Positions 17,802 to 26,728 of a stretch of DNA of 64,000 bases are shown here, piece after piece. Position 1 is the stretch's first letter. Each line of letters starts with the position of its first letter. The stretch is from Streptomyces sp. GS7 (GTDB lineage: Bacteria; Actinomycetota; Actinomycetes; Streptomycetales; Streptomycetaceae), in the NCBI RefSeq assembly GCF_009834125.1, contig NZ_CP047146.1:6007501-6071500 (forward strand), read 5' to 3'. The position numbers and the translations under genes are program-made. The notes beneath the pieces are model-generated. The model did no database searches and was not told the origin of the DNA. It worked only from the letters and a program-made list of their open reading frames with translations.

Positions 17802-18703
17802 AGCATCAGCTCCGATCGGCGGCGCGGGTTGATCCGCTCCCGCCAGGCGCCGGCCAGGCCCGCGACGGCGAGGGTGGGGACGATGAGGAACAGGCCCGGG
17901 AAGAGCGTGGGCCACCAGGCCCCGGCCAGCAGGGAGCCGCGGGCGGCGTTGGCCATGATGCCCAGGCTCGCCTCGTGGGCGGGCAGCCCCAGGCCCAGGA
18001 ACGACAGCGCGGACTCGTGCCAGATGGCGTGCGGGACCATGAGGACGGCGGCGAGTCCGGCCTGCGGGAGTACGGCGGGCAGGAGGTGACGGGCCATCAC
18101 CCGCCGGCGGGAGGCGCCGCCGGTGAGTGCCGCGTCGAGATACGGCCGGGAGCGCAGCGAGAGCACCTCGGCGCGGACGATGCGGGCGGTCGACAGCCAG
18201 TGCGTCAGCGCCACCGAGACGATCACCGGCCAGACGCCGGGCCGGAACATCGCCACGACGAAGATGCCCAGCAGCAGGTGCGGCACGGAGGAGAAGAGGT
18301 CGACCACCCGCATCACGGCGCGGTCGGCCCAGCCCCCGAGGGCGCCGGCCAGCGCGCCGACGGCGGTGCCGAGGACGCTTGCGGCCAGCGCCGCGACCAC
18401 TCCGACCAGCAGCGACACCCGCAGCCCGTGGACGCAGCGCAGCAGCAGGTCGCGGCCGACCTCGTCGGTGCCGAACGGATGGGCCGCGGAGGGGGGTTGG
18501 AGCTTTTCGGCCAGGGCCACCGCCTGCGGGTCCAGAGGGAGGAGCGGCGGGACGACGAGCACGGCGAGGACGACGAGCGCCAGCAGTCCGGCGCAGACCC
18601 GCACCCGCAGGGCGCGCGCCGTACGGCCGCCGGCCGCGCGTCCCGCGGTCGGCACATCGCGCCAACCACCATGCGCATCAAGGGACTTGGCGGTGTCAGC
18701 CAT
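17798..18703 (-). CDS. Peptide/nickel-type ABC transporter permease (DppC-like)
   Basis: A 301-residue inner-membrane permease with an N-terminal helix, the HPFGTDEVGRDLLLR segment typical of DppC/OppC/NikC, and the cytoplasmic EAA-type loop around YLDAALTGGASRRRVMARHL that contacts the ATPases. It pairs with the DppB-like protein encoded just upstream, with an 8-base overlap at 18696-18703, and its stop overlaps the following ATPase start. The substrate of the transporter is not evident; dipeptides, oligopeptides and nickel chelates are the known cargo types. Confidence 0.87.
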   Translation of the reverse strand: MADTAKSLDAHGGWRDVPTAGRAAGGRTARALRVRVCAGLLALVVLAVLVVPPLLPLDPQAVALAEKLQPPSAAHPFGTDEVGRDLLLRCVHGLRVSLLVGVVAALAASVLGTAVGALAGALGGWADRAVMRVVDLFSSVPHLLLGIFVVAMFRPGVWPVIVSVALTHWLSTARIVRAEVLSLRSRPYLDAALTGGASRRRVMARHLLPAVLPQAGLAAVLMVPHAIWHESALSFLGLGLPAHEASLGIMANAARGSLLAGAWWPTLFPGLFLIVPTLAVAGLAGAWRERINPRRRSELML

Positions 18704-19694
18704 CGAACCCCACCCTCGGGTCGGCCAGTCCGTACAGCAGGTCGGACAGCAGGTTGCCGGCCAGCACGGCGGCGGTGGCGAGCACCGTCAGCGCGGCCAG
18801 CAGCGGGAAGTCCACGCCGGTGGCCGCCTGGACGGTGGCGGCGGCGATGCCCGGCCAGCTGAAGACGGTCTCGACCAGCAGCGCACCGGTGATCAGTTCC
18901 GGGACCCGGGAGCCGACGAGGGTCAGCACCGGCAGCAGTCCGCAGCGCAGCGCGTGCCCGAGCAGTACGGTCCGCTCCCGCAGCCCGCGCGCCCGGGCGC
19001 CGCGTACCGGGTCCTCGTCCAGCGCGTCGCCGACGCCCTGCCGTACGTAGAGCACGAACCACGGGAGCTGGGAGACGGCCAGCACCAGCGCGGGCAGCAG
19101 CGCATGGCGGGCGATCTGGCCCGCGGTGGCGACGTCGCTGCCGGTGTCGGTGAGTCCGCCGGCCGGCAGCACGCCCAGTTCGATCGCGCCCAGCCAGACG
19201 GCGAGCAGTCCGAGCCAGAACGGCGGCGCGGCTTCGAGGGTGTAGGCGGCGGACGTGACCGCGCGGTCGAGCGGGCCGCCGCGGCGCCGGGCGGCCAGCA
19301 CGCCGAGCAGGGTGCCGGCGAGCACGGCGAGCGTGAAGGCGAGGGCGCACAGCAGCACGGACCAGCCGATGCGTTCGCCGATGACCTGGGAGACCGGGGC
19401 GCGCAGCGCGGCCGAGTCGCCGAGGTCGCCGGTGAGGGCGCCGGTCAGCCAGTCCCACCAGCGGGCGAGCAGCGGGCGGTCGGCGCCGAGGTTGTGCCGG
19501 AGCTGGTCGAGGTTGTGCTGCGAGGCGGTCAGCCCGGCGGTGCCGGCGTACGCCTGCACCGGGTCGAAGGGCGAGGCCGCGGCGATCGCGAACACCCCGA
19601 GGGTGACGGCGAGCAGGACCGGCACGGCGAGCAGCGCCCGCCGTGCGGTCATCCGCGCCATCGGCCCCCAGGGCGGCGAGGACAGGGCGGTCAC
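18696..19694 (-). CDS. Peptide/nickel-type ABC transporter permease (DppB-like)
   Basis: A 332-residue permease. It has the hallmark N-terminal helix (RRALLAVPVLLAVTLGVFAI), a periplasmic loop, about five further helices and the EAA loop VRGARARGLRERTVLLGHAL. GTG 19694 overlaps the substrate-binding protein stop (GTGA), suggesting coupling; the ATGs at 19661 and 19652 are alternatives that would remove the first 11 or 14 residues. It forms the channel with the DppC-like subunit. Confidence 0.86.
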   Translation of the reverse strand: MTALSSPPWGPMARMTARRALLAVPVLLAVTLGVFAIAAASPFDPVQAYAGTAGLTASQHNLDQLRHNLGADRPLLARWWDWLTGALTGDLGDSAALRAPVSQVIGERIGWSVLLCALAFTLAVLAGTLLGVLAARRRGGPLDRAVTSAAYTLEAAPPFWLGLLAVWLGAIELGVLPAGGLTDTGSDVATAGQIARHALLPALVLAVSQLPWFVLYVRQGVGDALDEDPVRGARARGLRERTVLLGHALRCGLLPVLTLVGSRVPELITGALLVETVFSWPGIAAATVQAATGVDFPLLAALTVLATAAVLAGNLLSDLLYGLADPRVGFDG

Positions 19695-21286
19695 TTCGCG
19701 GGCTGCCAGTCCTCTGCGTTCCACCAGGGGCCGGAGGCCAGTCCGTGGTCGTGCGGCTCGACCTGGGTGGTCAGGCCCTGCCAGCGGTCGGCGATGACGT
19801 AGAGGTGGTCGACGTGGGTGAGGAAGACGTAGGCGGGGTTCTCGGCCAGGCGCCGCTGAATGGTGTCGTAGGCGGCCTTGCGGGCGGCCCGGTCGTCGGT
19901 GCGGCGGGCCGCGACCAGCTGCTCGTCGACGGTGGCGTCGGCGTACCGCGACATGTTGTTGAAGCCGTCGCCGGCGAGCGAGGAGTGCAGCAGCAGGTAC
20001 TGGTCGAAGTCGGGGTCGGCAGGGCTGCCGCCGCCGGCGAGCACCGCGTCCTGCTTCATGTGCGGTGCGATGGCCTCCCAGGTGCCGGACTCGACCCTGG
20101 CCTCGATGCCGGCCTTCCTGGCGTCCGAGGCGAAGGCCAGCGCGTGCTCCTGGCGGAGCGTGTCGCCGGAGAGGTACCAGAGGGTGAAGGAGGCGCGGCG
20201 GCCGTCCTTCTCCCGGATGCCGTCGAGGCCCTCCGTCCAGCCCGCGCCGTCGAGGATGCGCCGCGCCTCGGCGAGGTCGTACGGGCGCTCGGTGCCCTTG
20301 GCGAACCACGGGCTGTCGGTGGGCACCGGCCCGTAGGCCGGCTTGCCGGCGCCGCTCAGGATGCCCTTGACCATGGCCCGGCGGTCCACCGCGAGGTCCA
20401 GTGCCCGGCGTACGGCCCGGTCGCCGGTGACCGGGTTGGCGCCGGGCAGGGTGACGTTGCGGTAGTCGAAGGTCTTGGCGGCGAGGGTGGTACGGCCCTT
20501 GTCGGCCTTGAAGGCGGCGGCGAGGTCGGGCGGCAGGATGGCGCCGTCGAGGTCGCCGGAGCGCAGCCGGGTGGCGCGGATGTCGTCGTCCTTGACGACC
20601 GCCATGGTGAGGCGCTTCACCTTGGGCACCCCGCCCCAGTAGTGGGGGTTGGCGGTGAAAGTGAGCTTCTCGCCCTTGGACCAGTCGGTGAGGACGTACG
20701 GCCCGGTGCCGATCGGCCTGGTGGTGAAGGAGCCGGTGTTGACGTCCTGCTCGCCCGCGATGTGCCGGGGGGCGATGGGCAGCACGGTGCGCTCGGCGAA
20801 CGGCGCGTAGGGGTACTTGAGATGGAAGACGACGGTCCGGTCGTCCTTCTTCTCCACCTTCTCGATGGCGTCCAGTTCGGCCTTGGAGGCGTTGTTGGTC
20901 TTCGCGTCGAGGATGGTGCGGTAGGTGAAGACCACGTCGTCGGCGGTGAAGGGCTTGCCGTCGCTGAACGTGACGCCCCGGCGGAGCGGGTAGGTGTAGG
21001 TTGTACCGCCGTCGGTGACCTTGGGGAGGGCGGCGGCGAGGGCGGGCCGGAGCGCCATCCCGGCGTCGTGGGTGAGCAGTCCGTCGAAGATCTTGGAGTT
21101 GCCGTCCTTGCCGTAGCCCAGCAGCGGGCTGAGCGTCTCCGGTTCGTGGGCGATCCCGACGACGGCGGAGTCCGCGGCCCTGCCGGCGCCGCGGCCGTCG
21201 TCCGGTGCCGCGCAGGCCGTCGCCGCGAGCGCCATGGTGGCCGCCGTGGCCGCGGCGACCGCTCCCCGTATGGACCGGGCCGTCAT
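19691..21286 (-). CDS. ABC transporter substrate-binding lipoprotein (SBP_bac_5 family)
   Basis: A 531-residue lipoprotein that captures substrate outside the membrane. Signal peptide with lipobox region LAATACAAP; the mature part has GIAHEPETLSPLLGYGKDG, FSDGKPFTADDVVFTYRTI, IGTGPYVLTDW and YADATVDEQLVAARR, all typical of the DppA/OppA/NikA family. ATG 21286 is preferred over GTG 21292 because AAAGGGG then sits 7 bases upstream. It is the first gene of the five-gene operon running down to 16128. A perfect half-site pair upstream (21324-21339) may control the operon. Confidence 0.88.
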   Translation of the reverse strand: MTARSIRGAVAAATAATMALAATACAAPDDGRGAGRAADSAVVGIAHEPETLSPLLGYGKDGNSKIFDGLLTHDAGMALRPALAAALPKVTDGGTTYTYPLRRGVTFSDGKPFTADDVVFTYRTILDAKTNNASKAELDAIEKVEKKDDRTVVFHLKYPYAPFAERTVLPIAPRHIAGEQDVNTGSFTTRPIGTGPYVLTDWSKGEKLTFTANPHYWGGVPKVKRLTMAVVKDDDIRATRLRSGDLDGAILPPDLAAAFKADKGRTTLAAKTFDYRNVTLPGANPVTGDRAVRRALDLAVDRRAMVKGILSGAGKPAYGPVPTDSPWFAKGTERPYDLAEARRILDGAGWTEGLDGIREKDGRRASFTLWYLSGDTLRQEHALAFASDARKAGIEARVESGTWEAIAPHMKQDAVLAGGGSPADPDFDQYLLLHSSLAGDGFNNMSRYADATVDEQLVAARRTDDRAARKAAYDTIQRRLAENPAYVFLTHVDHLYVIADRWQGLTTQVEPHDHGLASGPWWNAEDWQPAK

Positions 21287-21323
21287 GCCCACACCCCTTT
21301 GAAGATCGACTGTTATTGCGCAT

Positions 21324-21339
21324 TGCTCGCAATTGAGCA
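21324..21339. promoter_or_regulatory. Inverted repeat upstream of the ABC transporter operon
   Basis: TGCTC-GCAATT-GAGCA, arms of 5 bases around a 6-base centre, in an AT-richer stretch about 40 bases before the start of the substrate-binding protein gene. It is a plausible operator; the cognate regulator is unknown. Confidence 0.4.
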
Positions 21340-21417
21340 GCTGCCATTAAACAGCACGTAAAGGCATGGTCATGAATCGGTCCGGGGCTGCCGTCCGGGG
21401 ACGCCCCGGGCCGGGGC

Positions 21418-22644
21418 TCACGGGGTGCCGGTCACCAGCCGCAGATCCCACTTCTCCAGCGCTTCCTGGATCGGCTGGAAGATGGTGACGGTGTCCCCGC
21501 CGGTCTTGCAGGTCGCGGCACCGCCGCCGGAGTGCACCCCTACGGCCTTCGGGGCGCCGGGTTGCGAGACGTACGATCCGCCCGAATCCCCAGCCGCCGA
21601 GCAGGCGTTGGTGAAGGACAGCCCGTTGACGACGGCGGTGCCGTAGTCCACGGTCTGCCCGGTGCGGGTGATCTCACCGCAGCGCCACCCGCTGGTCTGG
21701 CCCGAGTGGCAGACCGACGTCCCGACGATGCCCTCCTGGGCACCGGTGACGGCGACCGGGCTGCCGCCCTGGCCCGCCACCGCCGAACTCAGCCGCCAGT
21801 CCGGCTGGTTGACCGTGACCAGCCCGAAGTCGCCGTCGTGCCCGTTGACGCTGTGCGCCCCGCCCTCGTTCGAGATCCCCATCAGGCTGCCGTCCTTGCC
21901 GTACGCCGGCAGGTCGGGCTTGAGGGTGCAGTGACCCGCCGTCAGAAAGCCGCGGTAGCTGCCCGGACCGGTCACCGAGAAGCCGATGGAGCAGATGCCC
22001 TCGGTGCCCGGCATCCAGCGCTGGCCGCCGACGACCGTGCCGCTCTGCTGGCGCGGCGCCTGGTCGCTGCGCTCGACGGTGACCGGGACCCGCGAGCGGA
22101 CGGCGACCTGCCGTACCGCGCTTTCGAAACCGGCGGTCCGCTTGGTCCGCGCCGCGCGGTCGACCCGGACCACGACCCCGTTGGCGCGCTCGTCCACGCC
22201 CCAGCCGGTGACGCCCGGTACGCCGCGGCCGGCCCGTTCCGCGATCTGCCGCACCACCCCGTTGAGCGTGGCCCGGCTGTGCCGGACGACCTTGGGCACC
22301 GCCCCCGCGGCCCGGACGCGGCGGACGTCGGCGGCGTTGGTCACCGCGACGACGAGCTTGCCGGTCTGCTTGTCGAACCACATCCCGGCGGGCGGCACGG
22401 CCAGCGCCCGGCGCACCGCGAGGGAGGTGTGCTGCGCCTCGGCCTCCTGCGCGAGCCGGGTTCGCGCCTGAGCCGGCGTCAGCCCCAGGTCGCGGCGCAT
22501 CGCATCCAGCATGCCGCGCTGCGAGGGCTGGGGACTGGGGTCGGACTGCGGCAGGGCGTGTGCCGGACTGTGCGGTGCGACGGCCGCCAGCATGGCGACC
22601 ACGGCCGCACTCCACAGAGCGGCCTTGCGAAAGCGGCGTTCCAT
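21418..22644 (-). CDS. Secreted S1 serine protease with prodomain (streptogrisin/alpha-lytic type)
   Basis: A 408-residue preproprotease. An N-terminal signal (KAALWSAAVVAMLAAVAPH) is followed by an alpha-lytic-type prodomain of roughly 150 residues that folds the enzyme and is then cleaved. The mature domain carries the triad His in FLTAGHCTL, Asp in GHDGDFGLVTV and Ser in SAAGDSGGSYVS, with cysteines placed for the usual disulfides. ATG 22644 has GAGGAGA upstream; the upstream in-frame extension to 22836 overlaps the divergent gene region and was rejected. It is expected to be an extracellular protease of the streptogrisin type. Confidence 0.9.
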   Translation of the reverse strand: MERRFRKAALWSAAVVAMLAAVAPHSPAHALPQSDPSPQPSQRGMLDAMRRDLGLTPAQARTRLAQEAEAQHTSLAVRRALAVPPAGMWFDKQTGKLVVAVTNAADVRRVRAAGAVPKVVRHSRATLNGVVRQIAERAGRGVPGVTGWGVDERANGVVVRVDRAARTKRTAGFESAVRQVAVRSRVPVTVERSDQAPRQQSGTVVGGQRWMPGTEGICSIGFSVTGPGSYRGFLTAGHCTLKPDLPAYGKDGSLMGISNEGGAHSVNGHDGDFGLVTVNQPDWRLSSAVAGQGGSPVAVTGAQEGIVGTSVCHSGQTSGWRCGEITRTGQTVDYGTAVVNGLSFTNACSAAGDSGGSYVSQPGAPKAVGVHSGGGAATCKTGGDTVTIFQPIQEALEKWDLRLVTGTP

Positions 22645-22756
22645 CGGGGATCTCCTCGCGGTGTCGAGTACACGTCGGATCCGGCCGGGCTCAGGCCCCC
22701 AGACTCCTCGACCCCGCGACAGGCGGCACGGGAGAGAGCACCTGCATGATGGGCCG

Positions 22757-23278
22757 GTGCCCTCCGACGCCCGTCCCCAAGTCCCCTCCGTGCGCGGCCC
22801 GGTCGCCTTCGACGCGCTGCCCGGGGCGCTGCGCAACGTCGCCTACTCGGGCGTCCGCCATCCGGGAGCGACGCCACCTGAATGCCCGTCATACGCGGCG
22901 GACGGGAACTCCGCCCTCACCGGCGGCGCCAACTGCCAGCGCTACGCCTACGCCGTCCTGCGCCACTTCGGCCTGCTGGTCCCCCCGTTGCGCTCGGCCG
23001 AACTCTGGGCGGACCGGGACGCGACCCGGCCGGCCGACCCGACCCGCCCGCTGGACCTGGTCCTCTTCGACGCCGGCCCGGTCGCGGACCGGCCGCCGGG
23101 CTACGGCGCGCACGTGGGCGTCCACCTGGGACCCGACCAAGTGCTGCACCTGTGCCGGGAGGTGGGCCGGCCGGCCGTGTGGCGCTACGCCGACTTCGCG
23201 GCCCGGCCGCGCTATGCGCGCTTCCTGGGTGCCAAGCGGGTGGTGGTGGCCAACTCCGGTGCGGAGGGCGGCTGTTAG
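22757..23278 (+). CDS. NlpC/P60-like hydrolase, short conserved Streptomyces protein
   Basis: A 173-residue protein lacking a clear signal peptide. A cysteine in GGANCQRYAYAVLRHFGL and a histidine in GYGAHVGVHLGPDQVLHLC have the spacing of the NlpC/P60 cysteine-peptidase-like fold, with DLVLFDAG between them. Members hydrolyse peptidoglycan peptides or amides; the substrate of this soluble subgroup is unknown. The only start codon in frame in front of the homology is GTG 22757, with no strong ribosome binding site. It is divergent from the serine protease. Confidence 0.65.
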   Translation: MPSDARPQVPSVRGPVAFDALPGALRNVAYSGVRHPGATPPECPSYAADGNSALTGGANCQRYAYAVLRHFGLLVPPLRSAELWADRDATRPADPTRPLDLVLFDAGPVADRPPGYGAHVGVHLGPDQVLHLCREVGRPAVWRYADFAARPRYARFLGAKRVVVANSGAEGGC

Positions 23279-23305
23279 CGGGTGACCTGCCGGGGCATAC
23301 GAGGA

Positions 23306-23331
23306 GCCCGGCCCCTGGAGAGGAGCCGGGC
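23306..23331. terminator. GC-rich hairpin between convergent genes
   Basis: GCCCGGC (23306-23312) and GCCGGGC (23325-23331) can pair around a 12-base loop, between the NlpC-like gene (plus) and the membrane protein (minus). No T-run; weak support. Confidence 0.3.
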
Positions 23332-23347
23332 CCGGGGCGGTACCGGG

Positions 23348-24694
23348 TCAGAAGTCGCCGCCGAAGCCTCCGTCGCCGCCTCCGAAGCCGCCGTCACCGC
23401 CGAACCCGCCGCTGAAGTCGTCGGGGTTGAAGTCGGCGCCGGTGACCTCGCCGCCGTCGGCGCCTTGATAGCCGCCGAAGTCGGCTCCGTAGGCGGGCGT
23501 GGACGCCATCATGTGGCCGAGCACGGTGCCGGCCAGGAGGCCGGGGAGCAGCCCGCTGCCGAAGTAGCCGCCGGCCCAGGGGCCGTAGGCGGGTCCCGCG
23601 TCCCAGTAGGGGCGGTCGCCCTGCGGGGTGCGGACCGTGCGGGCCAGCGGCTCGCGGCCCTCGTCCAGGCGGGTCTTGTCCGCGGCGCAGACCGGGACGG
23701 TGCGCTCGGCGCCGCCGGACGGGGCCCAGGCCACGTCGACGGCGGACGGGCCGTGCCGCGGGTCGAAGAAGCACGGCGGCCGGCGCTCGGGCAGCGGCCT
23801 GCCCTCGCGGCGGGCGGCCAGCGTGGCGAGCGAGAAGCGGCCGTCCTCCAGCTCCTTGGTGACGGCCTGCACGTCGCCGGGGTGCTCGGCCGCGGCCATC
23901 GCCGACTTGGCGTCCTCGTAGGCGTCCAGGGCGTGGGTGTAGTCGGCGCGCATCGCGTCGTCGGCGCCGGGCTCGCCGGGGTCGAAGTCGAGCCGGTCCA
24001 GCTCCTCGCCGAAGGCGGTGATGTCCTCGTCGACCACCACCCGCAGGTCTTCGAGGGCGGCGCGCTCCGCCTCGGCGCGCCGGCGGCGGTTGCGGCGGGC
24101 GATGGCGTAGGCACCGCCGCCACCGATGACGATCAGTGCGCCGATGCCGATCGCGGTACCGGTGTCGAAGCCGGTGCCGCCGGTGCCGCCCCATGAGGAC
24201 GGGGCGTGGCCGCGCGCCTCGCCGGCCGCCGTGTCGACGAAGCTGTTGAGGCGCTCGGCGACGGTCGGGTACGCGGAGCGGTTGACCGCGCCGACCAGGT
24301 TCTGGACGGCGCTGCGCGGCATGACGCGGGGGTCGGCGCCGGCGTTGAAGGCGTTGCCGAGTTCGACCGCGTAGACGCCGCTGATGCCGACCTTGGTGCG
24401 CAGGTCCCGGAGCAGCGTCCGGGGCTGGTAGTCGGAGGCGCGGGGCAGGACGGCGACGAAGACCGGCTTGCCGGAGTCCTTGATCTTCTTGGCGAGGGCA
24501 TCCGCCTGGCTGGCCGAAAACTGACCCGAGGCCCGGGGGTCCACGTAGACGGGCCCTTTGCGCAGCGCGGCCGCCGCCTCGTCCAGCCCACCTGCGGCAT
24601 ACGCACCCGGTGCGGCCACCGCGGCCACCGCCAGCAGAGCGGCCAGCAGCAGGAGAACCGGTCCGATCAGCACACGCCGGGTTGCGGTCTTCAT
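23348..24694 (-). CDS. Membrane protein with extracytoplasmic domain and Gly-rich tail, function unknown
   Basis: A 448-residue protein. A signal peptide or helix (residues about 10-34) precedes an extracellular domain of about 130 residues (GPVYVDPRASGQFSASQADA, then PVFVAVLPRASDYQP), resembling TPM-like folds. A single transmembrane helix (AIGIGALIVIGGGGAYAIA) is followed by a basic RRNRRRRAEAERA stretch, an acidic helical domain and a C-terminus of GGFGG/GGDGG repeats. Homologues are common in Streptomyces but I know no tested function. ATG 24694 has no strong upstream competitor. Confidence 0.7.
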   Translation of the reverse strand: MKTATRRVLIGPVLLLLAALLAVAAVAAPGAYAAGGLDEAAAALRKGPVYVDPRASGQFSASQADALAKKIKDSGKPVFVAVLPRASDYQPRTLLRDLRTKVGISGVYAVELGNAFNAGADPRVMPRSAVQNLVGAVNRSAYPTVAERLNSFVDTAAGEARGHAPSSWGGTGGTGFDTGTAIGIGALIVIGGGGAYAIARRNRRRRAEAERAALEDLRVVVDEDITAFGEELDRLDFDPGEPGADDAMRADYTHALDAYEDAKSAMAAAEHPGDVQAVTKELEDGRFSLATLAARREGRPLPERRPPCFFDPRHGPSAVDVAWAPSGGAERTVPVCAADKTRLDEGREPLARTVRTPQGDRPYWDAGPAYGPWAGGYFGSGLLPGLLAGTVLGHMMASTPAYGADFGGYQGADGGEVTGADFNPDDFSGGFGGDGGFGGGDGGFGGDF

Positions 24695-24911
24695 GGCTTC
24701 GACGCTACCCGAACCGCACTTTCAAGACACCCTCCGACGGTGACCGGCGGCACACCGGGAAGGGCCCGCCGGCGGCGCAGTATGCACGCCTTTTCCGGCC
24801 CTGTCGCGCGGGAGCTGCCCGGCCGGGTGGTCGCTCCGCGTGCCGTTTTTGATGATCAAGGTCACCGGGGATGTTCCGGCTCGTCCCTCCCCCGAGGATA
24901 AGGAGGACACG

Positions 24912-25472
24912 ATGGGCAGGGCCGCCGAGATGGCCAACTCCCTCGCCATCACCGTCGCCGCCACCGCTGTCGGCTGCATGCTGGTTCTCGATCTCGCCCC
25001 CTCGCACCACCCCGGCTTCCAGAAGACCCCGCTCCCGACCTCCGACCCCGCCGGTGCCGCCCTCGTCGACGACACCGGCGCCGTCCGGGGCGGCTCGGCC
25101 GCCCGCGCCTCGACCACCGCGCTGGGTGCCATCGCCCGCGCCCCCGGGCGGCCCGGGACCGGACCGCCGCCGGCCGGGCGGATCCACGTCACCACCCCCA
25201 CCGGCCCGATCAGCCTGCGGGCGCACGGCAGCTTCCCGGTGGCCTGGACGAACACCACCGGTGCCGACGTGGACGTCTGGCTGAACGCGGCGGCGGGCCG
25301 CGGTCGCGCCCAGCGGCTGGCGCGGGTCTCCCCGCGGGCCGGGTCCGCGGCGGCCGGCGAGGCGATCGTCACCCTGCCGCGGGTGCGGCCCGGCCCCGCG
25401 TACTCCGTGGAGGTGGTCGCCGGCGACGGAGCGGTCCATGCCTACAGCAAGCCGTTCGCCGTCACCGACTGA
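24912..25472 (+). CDS. Predicted exported protein with beta-sandwich-like C-terminal domain
   Basis: A 186-residue protein. The N-terminal hydrophobic segment SLAITVAATAVGCMLVLDLA is a signal anchor. After a Pro/Ala-rich linker comes a compact domain, GRIHVTTPTGPISLRAHGSF through WTNTTGADVDVWLN to VVAGDGAVHAYSKPF, reminiscent of Ig/Fn3-like or Ser-Thr-rich GPI-anchor domains. I do not recognise a function. ATG 24912 has AGGAGG 5 bases upstream, which fixes the start. Confidence 0.65.
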   Translation: MGRAAEMANSLAITVAATAVGCMLVLDLAPSHHPGFQKTPLPTSDPAGAALVDDTGAVRGGSAARASTTALGAIARAPGRPGTGPPPAGRIHVTTPTGPISLRAHGSFPVAWTNTTGADVDVWLNAAAGRGRAQRLARVSPRAGSAAAGEAIVTLPRVRPGPAYSVEVVAGDGAVHAYSKPFAVTD

Positions 25473-25582
25473 GTGCGCGGCCGGCCGGGCCGCCAACCGG
25501 CGTGCGCCACCGGCCCGTTGGATCCACCGCGGCGCCGGCCGGACCGGTGGCGGCGCGGCGGATCCCGGAACCCGGACGCCGG

Positions 25583-26728
25583 CTACGGAGCGGCCAGGTC
25601 GACCAGTGCGGCCAGCGCGTCCCGGTGCCGCCCCGGCGTGCCGAGGGCGAGTTCATCGCTCTTGGCGCGCTTGAGGAAGAGATGCGCAGGGTGCTCCCAG
25701 GTCATGCCGATGCCGCCGTGCAGCTGGATGCACTCCTCGGCGGCGTGCACCGCCACCGGTGCGCAGTACGCCTGCGCCACCGCGACCGCCACCGGGGCGT
25801 CGGAACTGCCGCTCGCCAGCGCGTCGGCGGCGTTGCGGGCGGCGGCGCGGGCCGAGCCGACCTCCAGCCACAGCGCGGCCATCCGGTGCTTGAGCGCCTG
25901 GAACGAGCCGACCGGGCGGCCGAACTGGGTGCGCTCGGCGGTGTGCCGCACGGTCTCGGTCAGACACCACTCGGCGATGCCCAGCTGCTCCGAGGCGAGC
26001 AGGCCCGCCCCGGTGAGCAGCGCGCGGTCCACCGCGGCCCGGGCCCGCTCGCCGGTGGCCAGCGGGCGTCCGGGGGCCCGGTCGAAGGCGAGGTGCGCGA
26101 GGGGGCGGGTGAGGTCGAGCGGGGTGACGGCCTCGGCCCGTACGCCCGGCGCACCGGCGTCGACCGCGTAGAGGGCCGGGCCGTCGGGCCCCTCGGCCGG
26201 CACGAGCAGCAGCCCGGCGCCCGCCGCGTCCGCGACCGAGCCGACCCGGCCGGTCAGCGCGCCGGCGGCGTCGGCCCGTACGGTCGGCGCGCCACTCCCG
26301 CCGGGCGCGGCCGGCAGCGGGACGGCCAGCGCGCCGGTGCCGCTGCCCTCGGCCAGCGCGGCCAGCGGCCCCGCGACCTCCTCCCGGGACGGGTCGCAGC
26401 CCAGCAGCGCGCTGACCGCGACCACCGCACTGGTCAGATACGGGACCGGTGCGACCGCGCGGCCCAGCTCCTCCAGGACGACGGCGGCCTCGCGGGCGCT
26501 CGCGCCCTGCCCGCCGAGCTTCTCCGGGACCAGCAGCCCGGCGGTGCCGATGTCCACGGCGAGCGCCCGCCACAGCTCCGGGTCGTACGGCCGGCCGGAC
26601 TCCGCGCCGGCGAGCACGGCGGCCGGATCGCAGCGGTCGGCGAGCAGCGCGCGGACCGCGGCGCGCAGCGCCTCCTCCTCGTCGCTGTAGAGGAGGTCGG
26701 GGTCCGGCATGTCGGTGGCGGTGGTCAT
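25583..26728 (-). CDS. Acyl-CoA dehydrogenase family protein (short, divergent subunit type)
   Basis: A 381-residue flavoprotein of the acyl-CoA dehydrogenase superfamily. Conserved C-terminal elements include ERTQFGRPVGSFQALKHRMA and QLHGGIGMTWEHP. In actinobacteria, paired neighbouring acyl-CoA dehydrogenases often form heteromeric complexes (FadE26/27- or ChsE-type) acting on branched or sterol-side-chain CoA esters; the partner is encoded directly upstream with a 4-base ATGA overlap. The substrate is not evident here, and no other steroid genes are near. Confidence 0.85.
   Translation of the reverse strand: MTTATDMPDPDLLYSDEEEALRAAVRALLADRCDPAAVLAGAESGRPYDPELWRALAVDIGTAGLLVPEKLGGQGASAREAAVVLEELGRAVAPVPYLTSAVVAVSALLGCDPSREEVAGPLAALAEGSGTGALAVPLPAAPGGSGAPTVRADAAGALTGRVGSVADAAGAGLLLVPAEGPDGPALYAVDAGAPGVRAEAVTPLDLTRPLAHLAFDRAPGRPLATGERARAAVDRALLTGAGLLASEQLGIAEWCLTETVRHTAERTQFGRPVGSFQALKHRMAALWLEVGSARAAARNAADALASGSSDAPVAVAVAQAYCAPVAVHAAEECIQLHGGIGMTWEHPAHLFLKRAKSDELALGTPGRHRDALAALVDLAAP

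Noticed and set aside
19643..21361. 572-residue plus-strand open frame over the substrate-binding protein
   Set aside because: Antisense shadow; the minus-strand lipoprotein has clear family motifs.
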